Shown: piece by piece, positions 12,536 to 24,065 of the stretch | Layout of the letters: each line of letters begins with the position of its first letter | Numbering within the stretch: position 1 is the first letter of the stretch | Assembly (NCBI RefSeq): GCF_003265705.1 | Contig: NW_020312848.1 | Location: 56,835,707 to 56,899,706 of the forward strand | Source of the DNA: Callorhinus ursinus | Lineage: Eukaryota; Chordata; Mammalia; Carnivora; Otariidae | Length of the DNA: 64,000 nt | Reading direction: 5' to 3' | The notes under the pieces: model-generated | The model's input: only the letters and a program-made list of their open reading frames with translations | Databases searched by the model: none | What the model was told of the DNA's origin: nothing | Program-made: the position numbers and the translations under genes

Positions 12536-12755
12536 GGGTGCCTGGGTGGCTTAGTTAAGCATGACCTTCATTTTGGCTCAGGTCATGATCTCGGGGTCAT
12601 GAAATCAGTCCCCATATCAGGCACCACACTGAGCATGGAGCCTGCTTTGGATTTTCTCTCTCCCTTCTGCCCAGTCCCTCCACCCACTCACCTAACTGCA
12701 CTGCCACTGGCACTGTCTCCTTCTCTCTCTCAAAAAACAAAAATAAAAAAAACAT
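12536..12755 (+). mobile_element. Diverged CAN-SINE
   Basis: It starts ggtgcctgggtggcttagtt and ends in an A-rich tail at about 12750. It has more substitutions than its neighbours, so it is an older copy. Confidence 0.85.
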
Positions 12756-12802
12756 ATCAAGGTAGCATTATTAAAAAAGTAAAAAAGCGTGGACTCAAAT
12801 TA

Positions 12803-13004
12803 TTTTTTTAAGATTTTATTTATTTATTTATTTGACAGAGAGAGAGAGAGTGAGCGCCACAAGCAAGGGGAGTGGCAGGTACAGGGAGAGGGAGCAGACT
12901 CCCCGCTGAGCAGGGAGCCCGATGTGGGACTTGATCCGAGGACCCTGAGATCATCACCTGAGCCAAAGGCAGATGCTTAACTGACTGAGCCACCCAGGTA
13001 CCCC
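12803..13004 (-). mobile_element. CAN-SINE
   Basis: Minus orientation. It reads taagattttatttatttatt on the left, then a (GA)n tract, and ctgagccacccaggtacccc on the right. The body (agcaaggggagtggcagg) places it in the 'cccactccccttgc' subfamily. Confidence 0.94.
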
Positions 13005-15533
13005 TGAAATATCTTTTTAAAGATTCTAAAATTCTAAAGGATTTAAATGCCTTATAACACAATCATTTCTAAATTTTAATATAGTTCATGGTATAAATTA
13101 GCTATCTTTATTTTGGGGAAAAAAATCACAATTTACATATTAAGTTAAAAAAATATTTCCTACCTTCAGAGAAATATTACTTTTGACGTTTTTCAAAACG
13201 AGGTGTATTTCTCTCCCAATTGAATAGCAACATACTGATTACTGATTGGACAGATTTTGAATTTTAATTCAGGATTATGTTTATCTCATAATATGAAATA
13301 AAAATAAAAGTTTCACATTCTCTCTCCTTCCCAATTTTTTAGCCAGTCACTAACTTGTTATCACAGTGACTGGCACTTAGGGGGCAGGGCTAGAGGGTGT
13401 GCCCCATATCCAGGAACTGTCTCAAGTCCCCCTGAACTTTCAAATGTCCTTCTATTCATTCCTTTCAGTAGAACCTTCAGTTCAATATGCAAACCTGAGC
13501 TAAAGAGTAACTCCCTTTTACACACAGACAGGTTGTTTTAATTTAGTTTTAACAAACACTGAATTTTCCACGAACTCTGCTCTCACGTAAGTGTGCACTT
13601 TTGTTTGGAGCTTTACCAAAAGTCATTCACCATCTCAGGAAAAAAATCACCTCACGTACAGCAAATATAGAGTCCCAATACAGCATGCCTGGATTAGGAT
13701 TCTTTCTCAATGATTGCATTCATGGCAATGCTATGAATAGGTGCAAATCGCCGCTTACTTTATCATGTCTTCCATTAGACATGCCTGAGCATTTATATAC
13801 TGAAATGTGTATTTTGTTATATATTACTTTCCTGTTATTTTATATCACAATTAGGGTGGTATACTGGTTATTTTTAACATAACCTACTTACATATGCACT
13901 TATCCATAAATTTCATTGCAGGACAGTAAAAGAATAATACGAAACATTTTATTTAAAAAAAAAGCAAAGCAAAACCAAACCAAAAAACACACGCCTAGAT
14001 TTGGAGGGATACAAACCACTGACCTAGAATATATAGTAAGGCTCTTTGCAACTCCAACATTCCTTGATTCTATGAAAAACTTTCAGCTTGGCAAGCCCTC
14101 ATCATTAGCAAGCCTTTAATTCTACTTATAGTTGAAAGTACCGCAATTAAGTTAAAAAGAACTGGAGCCTTCATATCCAATTGGTCTCAAGTGTCCACTC
14201 CTGGCCTCATAGGTGACCCTGTTTTCTCCTTGGGCGGAGTGTAATACATGTTAGTGATCCACTGCCCTAGCATTTCTCCCACAAAGTTCGTTTGTCCAGA
14301 AAATATACACTGGCAAGCAATGCAAATGTTTCCAACATGGACCAAGATGAATGGTGCACAAGTCTATGCAGCAAAGCTTGCCATTCAAAAAGCAGCACCT
14401 TCAATTTGTTATTGGTTTGCAGATGGTAGAACTCTACTCCCATTTTTCGGAGGCAAATCATTCTCTGGTCAGACTGAGCAGTAATCATTATCCCCACTGT
14501 ACCAATTTCCAGTGTGTGAAAATGAAGAGTAGCCACCCTTTTCTCACACTACTGGATTCTCAGCACACCCACAGCTTCATGATGTCTGACCGTCCACTAT
14601 GATTAAGTACCTCTTTCCCCCACTGTATTAGCACCCATAGGCGGCAACAATTTGACACCCATAGATTTTCATATGTTAAAATAACCTCCTAAGACAAAGT
14701 TTGAGGACATATTCCGTGGGGGGGGGGTTGGGGGGATGGAAATCAAGCCCATACTTCATATATAATAAATATAACCATCCTGGCCAAAATGACCAAGAGG
14801 CAGGAAACACTTGATTGTATACAAAGTATTTAATATCAAAGAGAAAGGGGGAAAAAACCACTTAGGTTTGGCTAATATGCCAAAACAAGTACAAGATTAA
14901 GAACAATCAATTATAAAATTGTGCATCAAGAAAACTTAACATTATTTTTAAAGCAACAGAACTTTGAGGTATTTAAGTATTATATTAGAAGATAATACTT
15001 CACAAGTTATGAAAATTTCAAAATTCCTAGAAGATCAGATGAAAAAATAATAAAACGACGTGAAGGTATATGTAGTTTTTAAGAGAGATATAGGTTAGTT
15101 TTTAACTCTTACAAGTTTCAGAAAATAAATCATTTATAATTTACATAGGAAGGAAAAGCTCTATTATCAGTAGTATCTTTTATAAATGACTCTCATAATT
15201 TTTCCTCCCTGATCTCACATACATGTATGATACCAAATTTCCAATTTCCTAAAAACTTACAACCAAATAACCACATGAAACAATACAGCTCATGTCTCAA
15301 GTTTCCCATACTAAACAGTTTAGTCTTAATCCCCATCATTAGACTGACCATCCGACTTCAGTGTTTGGGTTTATAAAGATTATGGGTTGGCATTTGAGGT
15401 GAGGGGTACATTTTAACCAGATGTAACATTTTAAATCTACACGGTTCAAAAATTAAGAAAAGCAGCTTTGCCACCGGCCCTTTGAAAAAAGGAAATGATA
15501 CAGCAATGGGGCTGGGCCCCAGAAGCTTCTTAC
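13005..15533. other. Left flank of exon 2: intron 2 proximal part
   Basis: Contains no exon or dated repeat that I can name. There is a CTCF-like core at 13374-13387 (weak) and a G10-TT-G6 tract at 14718-14735 that could form a G-quadruplex. The DNA at 14880-15120 is AT-rich. Intron 2 begins at 15533 (GTAAGA). Confidence 0.5.
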
Positions 15534-15641
15534 CCGCAGGGCCTCGATGACCAGGTCTCTGGCCTCCAGCTCCCCTTCCATCACGCTGAGCAGCATTCGA
15601 AGCTCTGATTTACTGAGGGTGTCCACATCAAACTCTTTTTT
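15534..15641 (-). CDS. CTTNBP2: CTTNBP2 exon 2 (residues 28-63)
   Basis: This 108-bp internal exon encodes [20 protein letters not shown] followed by [16 protein letters not shown]. It is the start of the N-terminal CortBP2 domain, which in the family forms a long coiled coil for self-association and partner binding. The 36 residues are identical to the mammalian CTTNBP2 sequence I know. The acceptor reads TTACAG|AAAAAAGAG after a T-rich tract, and the donor is CGG|GTAAGA, close to consensus. Both boundaries are phase 0. Residues read before the acceptor (FIFVLQ...) and after the donor (VRSFW...) are intronic. The next residues of the protein (ARRKEVFIQ...) are not found anywhere to the left, so intron 2 is longer than 15.5 kb and the remaining exons, including the proline-rich and ankyrin-repeat regions, lie outside the window. 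No disabling change is seen. Confidence 0.97.
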
Positions 15642-17643
15642 CTGTAACACAAATATTAAAAAAGCAATGAAAAAGCTATTCATAGGACAATGCACATGTC
15701 TTAAAGGTATACAATGGATGATTTTATCAGTGGCTCAGCCAATCCCAGAAGCACAGGGGCCCTGTTCAGCAACAGATAATCTATGCCCAGACCTTCCAGG
15801 GGCGGTAAAAACTCGAAGGTCAAAGTCCCAAATCTCTTCATTAAGGAAATCTATTTTCCTAGCCTGCCTGCACACCTGGATTCAGAATCTCTTCAAATTG
15901 TGACAGAAATTTAAAGTCTCTGGAGTTTCTATCAAAACAGGCCTAGTCTATGTTCAGGAAAAGTTGCAGGGGTAGCAAAGAAAGCACAAGAATATATTCC
16001 TAGAAGGGCCCCAACATAGAGGCTCCTGGAGGTTATTATAAATTCCAGGATATCCAATAATAACAGGTCATGTTTATAGAATACTGTGCAGCAGAGATCA
16101 ACAGCCGGAAGCCTACAGCCAAATCCGGCCTACAGAGGTGTGTAACTTGGGCCACAAAGTGTTTTGGGTTTTTTACTCGGCCAGCATTTAAAAAAAACAA
16201 AACAAAACAAAAAAACCTAAGATGTCACCAAAAAATCCAGATCTCTGATTTCTCTGCAAAATCGAGATGACTGGTTAACCCTGGATTCACATTCTCACAG
16301 AGCAATAATCTGCAGAAACAAGTAGCAGTAGTCCCTTGAGAAGGAGCATGCTCCTCCCTTTGCTGCCCTGCTCTCCCCACCACACACACACAGGGCAGGC
16401 ATATGTACTTTCAAGAGGTCTGGCCCACCACCCGCATTTAGTCAACTGGGCCTGTGGTCAGGTGAGTCTGGAACCTGCTATGTGGTTATCAAACGCTTTC
16501 TTAAGCAACGCCTCTGTAGCTTCTTGCCATCCCAAAGGTAGGCTGAGGCTAGAATAAGTGGCCCTCCAGAGACTCAACTATACCACAAGGTATCGGCACC
16601 ATGACCCAAGGATCACAATCCTCAATCACTCTTCCAGTCTGTTGTCTTCTCTACATTCCTTCCCTGGTAACTGCATCCAGTCTCTCCTTTTTAAATCCCA
16701 CTGATGTACCACTGATGCCCAATACTTTTGTGTCTAACTCTGCCCCCTCCTTTCCTGACAACAAGCTTTATGAGCAGGTTTTCTGGCAGCCATCTTAGAG
16801 AAGATCAACTAGAGCGCTCACAACCCTGCTTGGGTGAATCCACAGACTGAGCTCCCTCTACACACAGAGTCCACGGCACCCTGCTGTGCAGAGATTCCTT
16901 TGATAAACCCATTACCCTCAGAGGGAGGGGAACACAAGTTCATCCCCAAATGCTTCAGAACACCCAACCTCAGAAGCCATTCCTCGGACCATTCCAGAAC
17001 ACTATTTCACATGTGCATAGCACCCAGTGGTTTCCAAAGGATTCAAGAAGAACCAAATCGAATAGGTAAGACATAATCTCTATCTTCAGGTAAGAAAACC
17101 ACAACTCAGAGCAGTTGGATAACATACCCACATTGTTCAGCCAGGAAATGACAAAACTACACCTAAGTGCTATGACTCATCTACACACTTTGCCAGCCAG
17201 TGACCGCACTCTTGAGATGAAAAACAGTGCCATCCTATCAATTTGCTAATAAGAACTAGTTTAGCACCTAGATACCTGACCCTATATTATCCTTGTGATG
17301 ACACAGAAGTAAACATGGCAAGCCAATAAATGATTCCAGGGGCTTTCAAACAGGCATAACCAGAACTGGCTATTTCTTGGTTTCAAAAAAACCTTCTAGA
17401 AGGAGATAATAGTACAAAGGTGAAAGAGACCAGGGCTAGCTGGTTCTCCAAAAAAAAAAAAAGATTTTAAAAGGATCTTTCTCTTAAAATTGTTTCTTTT
17501 TACACATATGTGAGAGCAGTTGTTTAGAAAGGCAGGGGCTCAGGATGGAAAAAGAAAAAGAAAAACCTACAGCAAAACCTAAAAGATGTTTTATTTTGAG
17601 GATGCCTTTGCTTAGAAAGTTAACTCAGGAGATATTCCCTATT
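15642..17643. other. Intron 1, 3' part (next to exon 2)
   Basis: A hAT-type relic may lie at about 16085-16300 (agatcaacagccggaagcct, then gccaaatccggcc). A MIR-like relic in minus orientation may lie at about 17045-17190. Positions 16600-16790 hold C/T-rich DNA that could be an old L2. No exon is seen. Confidence 0.4.
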
Positions 17644-17868
17644 GGGGCACCTGGGTGGCTTGGCTGGTTGAGCTTGCAACTCTTGGTTCCGGCTCCAGTT
17701 CTGATCTTAGGGTCCTGAGATCGAGCCCCACGTTGGGCTCCGCACTCAGCGTGGAGTCGGCTTGAGGATTCTCCCTCTCTGGCCCCACCCCCATCCCACT
17801 CGCATGCGCTTGTGCTCCCGCTTGCTCTCTCTCTCTCTCTGGAATAAATAAATGAATCTCTAAGAAAA
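17644..17868 (+). mobile_element. Diverged CAN-SINE in intron 1
   Basis: ggggcacctgggtggcttgg starts the copy. It has an extended, diverged body and a (CT)n tract, and ends in aataaataaatgaatctc. It is the only CAN-SINE I find in the 11.5-kb intron 1. Confidence 0.92.
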
Positions 17869-17960
17869 AAATTGAGATTCCCCGTGAATAGTAAAATCTA
17901 TTATACTAGGGTTCAAAATCTGTTCCCACTACATAGTGGTGTCACACAGGTCTCATAACC

Positions 17961-18137
17961 CAATTGTTCTCAAAGGCGGGCATGCGTAAGAATCACGTGG
18001 AGCCCTTGTTACCATGGACTGCAGGGCCCCACCTCTGGAGTTCCTGATACAGGTCTGAGGTAGAGCCTTGAATCTGCCTTTCTAACAAGCTCCTGTTGCT
18101 GCTGCTAGTCCAAGGACTATACTTGGAGAGGCATTTC
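17961..18137 (-). mobile_element. MER5A-type hAT relic
   Basis: ttctcaaaggcgggcatgcg, taagaatcacgtggagccct, ctttctaacaagctcctgtt and ctagtccaaggactatactt follow the MER5A consensus in its reverse-complement order. Confidence 0.75.
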
Positions 18138-18139
18138 TG

Positions 18140-18265
18140 TATCTCACCTGGTCTGTTTTTTCATCTATATAATACACATCCTAACATTTACCCCGCAAAG
18201 GTCTTCTGAGCATTAAACAAGAACACATAAAAGAAGTAAGTGCTAAATAAAAGTGGTGATTGTGA
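18140..18265 (+). mobile_element. MIR 3' part
   Basis: ctgttttttcatctatataa through cattaaacaagaacac to aagtgctaaataaaag matches the MIR core and tail. Confidence 0.6.
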
Positions 18266-21074
18266 TTATTCAAGTGGAGAGCACCCAGATGTTTTATGTA
18301 GGGAGGGGTGGACTATTGGCTATATGCCTATTTCTTTGAAAAATCTACCAGCCTAAGTCCCATGAAAACTCAGTTTATTGACTCTGATGAAAGACAGACT
18401 CTTTTATCCTGCTTTCTCCCACTGCGATGGGAGAGTAAGCTGCAATTCGTACGTGCTTTAGAAGGTAATGTTTTATTAATGCTGCTGCTGGTTGTTCTAA
18501 AGATTTTAATTAATTGTATATTTTATTGTCCTTGTTTCCCCGAAGCTTCATAAGCACTCCACTTTAAATACTAATAAATTATGAAAGACATTGCCAAGAT
18601 TCTGATTCATATTAGAGTCAGGAGTGCTTGCTCTGGATCTATCATCATCAACATTACACGTGACCTGCAACCAACACTTCTGTTTTTTAATGTATCACCA
18701 TAAATAAAAAGGGAAATTCATTAAAAATAACACTGTTATAAGGGTTCTTGCTAAACCACTGGTTAGGTTACACAGAATGTTAAAAAAAAATCATAATAAT
18801 CTGTTTCCCCTCACAGTGTATTAAGTGATGCACTATTTTAAATATAGTTTGTCGGCCTGCCTGCCTCTCTCTCTCTCTCTCTCTCCTCTGTTTCTCACCC
18901 CTGGGTCCTCACTAAAAACATTGCTACTTCCTGGCCTTCAAGAATAAGAATATTATAATAATATTTTTGAATTGTCATTCTCGATGGTACCATCTACTAT
19001 TCTGGTAAAACAGAGTAATAGGAAGTACATGAAATCATGTTAGAGGTCATTTATTTACAAATAAATTCAAAGCACTTTAGTACTGTTAGAAATATAAAAA
19101 ACCCCAAAAGCAAAAATCCCAACAAAAAAGTATGTTAGTTTCAGTTTCATATGAAGTGGCATTTATCCGACTTGACACATGTACGGTACAGAAATACTCA
19201 GATATAGAAAAATTATTAATGTTTTTTGGCTTAAAAACAAAATAACTTATAAATCTTTTATGTTTTAAACCACGTTGAGATGTGATTGACATACAAAATG
19301 CTGTACATATTTAATATGTATAACTTGATGAGTCTGGAGAGACAGGAAACCATCACCATAATCTAGGCTATATACAAATCCATTGCCTCCAAGTTTCCTT
19401 TTTTTTTAATAAATTTTATATTTTAAAAGGCAAACTAACTTGATAACCTAATTTTCAAAAAAAGAGAGAAGACAGGATAGATCCAAATGCCACCACTCAC
19501 ATAAAAAATTAAGATCTCTATCAGGACATTCATGAAAACATGACACCCCCACACCTACAGCAACAACAAAATCACAGCAGACATGTTCACACACTGAGCT
19601 TTATTATTACTGTACTTGTTTTCCTCAATAAAGAAACATCCAGATCTCATCTTTAAGTGATAGCAAGGCACTAAAAAAAAGAAAGAAAAAAACCCAGCTA
19701 GATTTCAACTCCACAGGCCACCCCTCTGCCTGTCATGTTTGATGGTTGCCAGGAGAAGTACTCCAGGAACCATGCTTAACACCTAATTTTAAAAATCTGG
19801 CACAGGCAGCTGGTCATCAAACAGAGAGAGCGCCTTCTTTGGGACATAAACATATATACGAAAGAGGAGACCCAACCCCAAACTCTTACTGTTCAACACA
19901 GAAGTCTTCAACAAGCTCTAAATCACTTGGGGTGGGCGTGGGGAGGGCATTCTTCCAGATTTTCTTATACAGGCTCAGAGAGAGAGGGAGGGAGAAGACA
20001 AAATAGAACTTGGCTGAGTTAAGTCATCTTTAGTTGCCAGAACTAAACATAGGCCAATACCAGTTACCTCCACTACCACTCTACACCCTCACCTCTGGAG
20101 GAAAAAAAAAAAAAAGGGAAGAAAAATCTAAAATACTGGGTTTTGTGTAGGGAATTTCAACAGTCACAGTCAAATAGGGCCAGGAGATCCTTACCCATAT
20201 CTTTTAAAGAATTCAAGGGGTCAGAACACTGATGGTTGTCAAAGAGCATTTAAGAGAGATTATGCACCACAGTGGCCAAAGTACCCCTCAGACCTTTGCC
20301 CAAACTTATCAGTTATGGTAAAAAGCTAATGACCAAACACAGAGCCAGACATGTTCTCTGGCACTTCCCACAGACACCAAGAGCATCTCCTCCGGGTTTC
20401 AAGTCTAGTGGGCTACCCTACATTCGATCAATGGGTTCACCACATGGGAAGGAGGTGGGGTACCTGAGAAAGCCAGTGGGTTAGAAGGACATTAGTTCAT
20501 CTGTTCGGACTGCAGGTTTCTCAGTGGTAAAGTAAGAATGTTGTACTAAGTGATCCCTAAAATCTCCCCCAGCTCCCAAATGTCCTGATTTCACAGATAT
20601 CAGGGTAACTGGATTACCGGACTGAGGAAATTTAGGTCATTCCATGAAGCCTTTGAGAAATAGTTGAAGTAAATTGATTTTGCATGTTTGCTCTGAACTT
20701 ACAGAAATGTATTTTCTTCCCAGTCTAATAGTGCATGCTAATAATTAATAAGGTGCATTTAGAACTTCCTATGTAAGATTTATGGCTTGGGGATGAGTAA
20801 GAGGCTGTAAAGAAGGGGAAACCAATGAAATCATCTTGAAATTACAAGGAGAAAATAAAAAGCTGAAGACTAACATGAACATGAAAAAAAATCCAACTTT
20901 CCAGGTACACAGAACATTTATAATATTAAAATATGAATTCAGACAGTTATATGGATTTCCATGAAGAAAAGTACATTTTCACGCTCTAAAACTATTTCAA
21001 ATCTGACATCACATCCTGCTTTGAGATTATTCCTCCCAATTTCCTCTATGGACAAAAAAAGGTTACTGACAGGT
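18266..21074. other. Intron 1 sequence with few repeats
   Basis: Contains a (CT)n stretch at 18859-18892, an L1-like fragment at about 19263-19400 (tgattgacatacaaaatgct), and a MIR-like relic at about 20505-20590. The rest is unassigned, with several A runs (19673, 20101). Confidence 0.45.
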
Positions 21075-21320
21075 TTTGCATACCTTCGATTTTGTTCTTC
21101 CTAACCCTTTGTCCTCTAATTCTTGGCAACCCTACCTTTCTTCAGGACAGAGCTCAAATCCCACTTTCATAGGTCCTTACAGACTCCAGAAATCTCTCCC
21201 CTATACTCAGTCTTGGAGTCTGCTCTATTACTTCATCTGGCAATTAATCATGTTCTGCCTTATGTATTTCCTCATATTATCTATCTTAATGCTCTATTTT
21301 TTCACCCCTACTAGAAATGT
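21075..21320 (+). mobile_element. Probable L2 fragment
   Basis: ttcttcaggacagagctcaa, cactttcataggtccttaca and tatgtatttcctcatattat parallel the 3' region of L2, but the copy is strongly diverged. Confidence 0.5.
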
Positions 21321-21539
21321 GGGGACAGCTAGAGTATTAAATCCTCACATGATTCTACCTAACATGCATCCCACCCACGTTTGGTATAAAACGCCTATTT
21401 CACGCAATATGAACACACAAAGCATGTAAATCATGTGTAAAGATACACCTGTCTTACCAAGATACAATGTTATGGCCCACTCTAAGGCCAACTGAGTAAC
21501 TGGTCAATCATCTTCATTCATTGTTTCAAAAATCATTTA

Positions 21540-21549
21540 NNNNNNNNNN
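21540..21549. other. Assembly gap (10 N)
   Basis: Ten undetermined bases inside intron 1. A round number of Ns usually marks a gap of unknown or small size. Confidence 0.98.
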
Positions 21550-23799
21550 AAACTAGGGCTACTTGGTGTGGGGCTTTAAAGCAACATACTGAGAACTCCT
21601 CCATGGCCTTGCACCTCAAATCAACTCCACTGCCTGAGGTCTTTCATGCAAGACAAGCAACTGAGTATACTGGAAGGAGGTAAAACTGACAAGTAAAAAG
21701 AATGTCAGGAAGGAAACCTGGTAATGGATATAACTAATTTTAAGTACAAGAAAACTGGAATGAAAAGCAAAGAAGTGGCTCGGGCAGGGGTGACAAGTTC
21801 TGATAATTAAATGCAGCTATATCCCTTTTCCTCCTTTCAGATCTCCTGTCTGTCTCCACTTCTTCTTTAGAAAAAGAAAAAGACCACATCTCAGATAAAA
21901 CAAATGCCTATTTCCATTCCAACTCAGTTTTTCCATATTCCATCAGCCCTACATGGGACATATCCACATGTGAACTAGCATCCAGATCCAATAATTGTCC
22001 TTTAAGAAGCTTATCATGCATTGAATATCAGCTTGATTATCTGTAGGTGGTAAATGGCAGCACGCTGATTTTCAAATGAAGAGGCTGAGACATAGACTGC
22101 TAGATGATATTCTTACAGTTACAAAGCCCTTCTGTGGAAGAACTCGGGCCTTTGGAATCATCTTTTTGCCTTTTCAATGAAATATAAAAGTGTCAGAAGC
22201 AAATCATTTACAAACAAGCATTCATTCTGCATAGTGATGTTAACTTAGTTATATTGCATTTACTCTAATAATCTTTTAACTCCATCCTTAATCTACCCGG
22301 TTATTTGCTAACAATTTCAAGAGCAATTTTTTTTCCTAAAAATCGGGATTTCTATATGCATGGCATCGTATTGTGCACAGCATTAATATGATCTCATTAT
22401 TTTTGTACAAGTTATTTATAAAAGATGAACGCATCTTTAAAAATCCTTTGATTTCAATGTCATCATCATCATCTTTCTCGTAACTGTTCTCCATTTTTTT
22501 TTTTTTTTTTTTACTTAACGTCTAAGAGAAAAGACAAGTTTCCTTTTCCATGTTATACAAGTCTTGCAAAGGAGCCCCAGTAGAGAAGAATACAATTGAG
22601 TGCATTCAAATACTCTTTTCTAAAACAACACTCAGAAGTGCTTAGGTGGCAAAGTATATGGGGGCAGAAGGGAGAGAAACTGCTCCATCTTTCCTAGGCA
22701 CATTTAAAGTTGAATTCAGGTTCCAGATTTCTGGGCATTTGCGGACTAATCCAAAGCCTTGCCTATCTTCCTGCCCAATCTTTCCTTTTATTCCCTTTTC
22801 CTGTTTCCAAACTTCTTTCCATTTCTGTCTTGACCCCCCTCAATCATCCCCTCCCTCTACACCCCAGTGGGTGATTTGACCTTGACTCTATTTTAGGAAG
22901 AATTCAGAATGGGAGGGATGCAGTTACCATTCCCAGCCTCAGCCATTATTCTGAAGAGAGATAATCTAAAGGGAAAACTAACAGTATCGTAAATTAATTT
23001 TTTAAAAACCTGTGAATCTGAAATGTCACCGAGAAAAGCAGCTTGGAAAGAGACAATATACAAATACAAATAAGAACAAACAAACAAAAATCAGAAAATC
23101 ACAGTCATCGTCCAGAAACAAGAAAAGCTCTGTAACATGTCTAATGTTAATTACTACAAATCAGAGGCCAACAACTTAGTAACACACAAAGTAAATTTCC
23201 CAATTAGCCAAACAATAAGTAGTAGGACACAACTTTTTAGTGAGTGCTCATTTTCTTCATTCCATATTAGCGAGACACCTACCATGTATGTGCCTGGCAC
23301 AGTGCTTAACCTTTGCTTTCTTTTGGAAACAAAACCCCCACAGCTTTTCTTGAAGGAGGCTGCTCTCTCCCAGCTCCAGCCTTGCTGTGCATAAGATCAA
23401 CAGGAGATATCTGTAAACGGCTGAATAAGTACTCAGTCTGTGAAACATTTTCTCACCTCATAAAGTTACGTGAAACACAAGAGGATAGAACCAACTGGCA
23501 ATCTAGCCTAGGCATGGATTCAATCACACAGAAGACAAATGCTTTTCTCTAAACAAAATTGCTCCTGTGAGAAATGCAATGGCAACGATACCAACAACAA
23601 CAATAAAGTCAAAAAACAGGCACAGAAATATACATTTAAGAAGAAAAAAGAGTGAGAAACATCATGTTGAAAAGCATCAGTCATAGTCTAATCATGGGGG
23701 AATATTTCAGTCTATTTCCTCAACTTCTAACCTATTTTTCTAAAGCACTCTGTTGAGACTGAAGTTGAAACTCTATGCTCATCTTGGAAAGCCCCTCAC
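21550..23799. other. Intron 1 sequence, mostly unassigned
   Basis: A MIR-like relic in minus orientation lies at about 22065-22165. There is a T run at 22494-22512 and a short MIR/L2-type piece at 23275-23315 (tatgtgcctggcacagtgct). No exon is seen. Confidence 0.45.
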
Positions 23800-24065
23800 G
23801 TGTGCCCCAGGCCACCTTTCAAGGAACCCTAAGAACCAGTTACATGGCACACAGCTGCCTGCCGTCTCCACTTCCAAGTCCTCCTTGCATCTCAGGGCCC
23901 AACTTAAATGCCATCCTTCTGTGGAATGTTTCCAGGTCCTTCCACTAGGGATCCCTTCCATAACTCCTCCTCCCCAGACTCCTAATATAAATTATCTGTG
24001 CCTTTCATGACATCATCATGTCTGATTTGATTCCTTGGCATTTATCAGTTTCTACCCTTGGAATG
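23800..24065 (+). mobile_element. L2 LINE 3' fragment
   Basis: ctcagggcccaacttaaatg, ccatccttctgtggaatgtt and gcatttatcagtttctaccc follow the L2 3' region in order. Confidence 0.6.
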
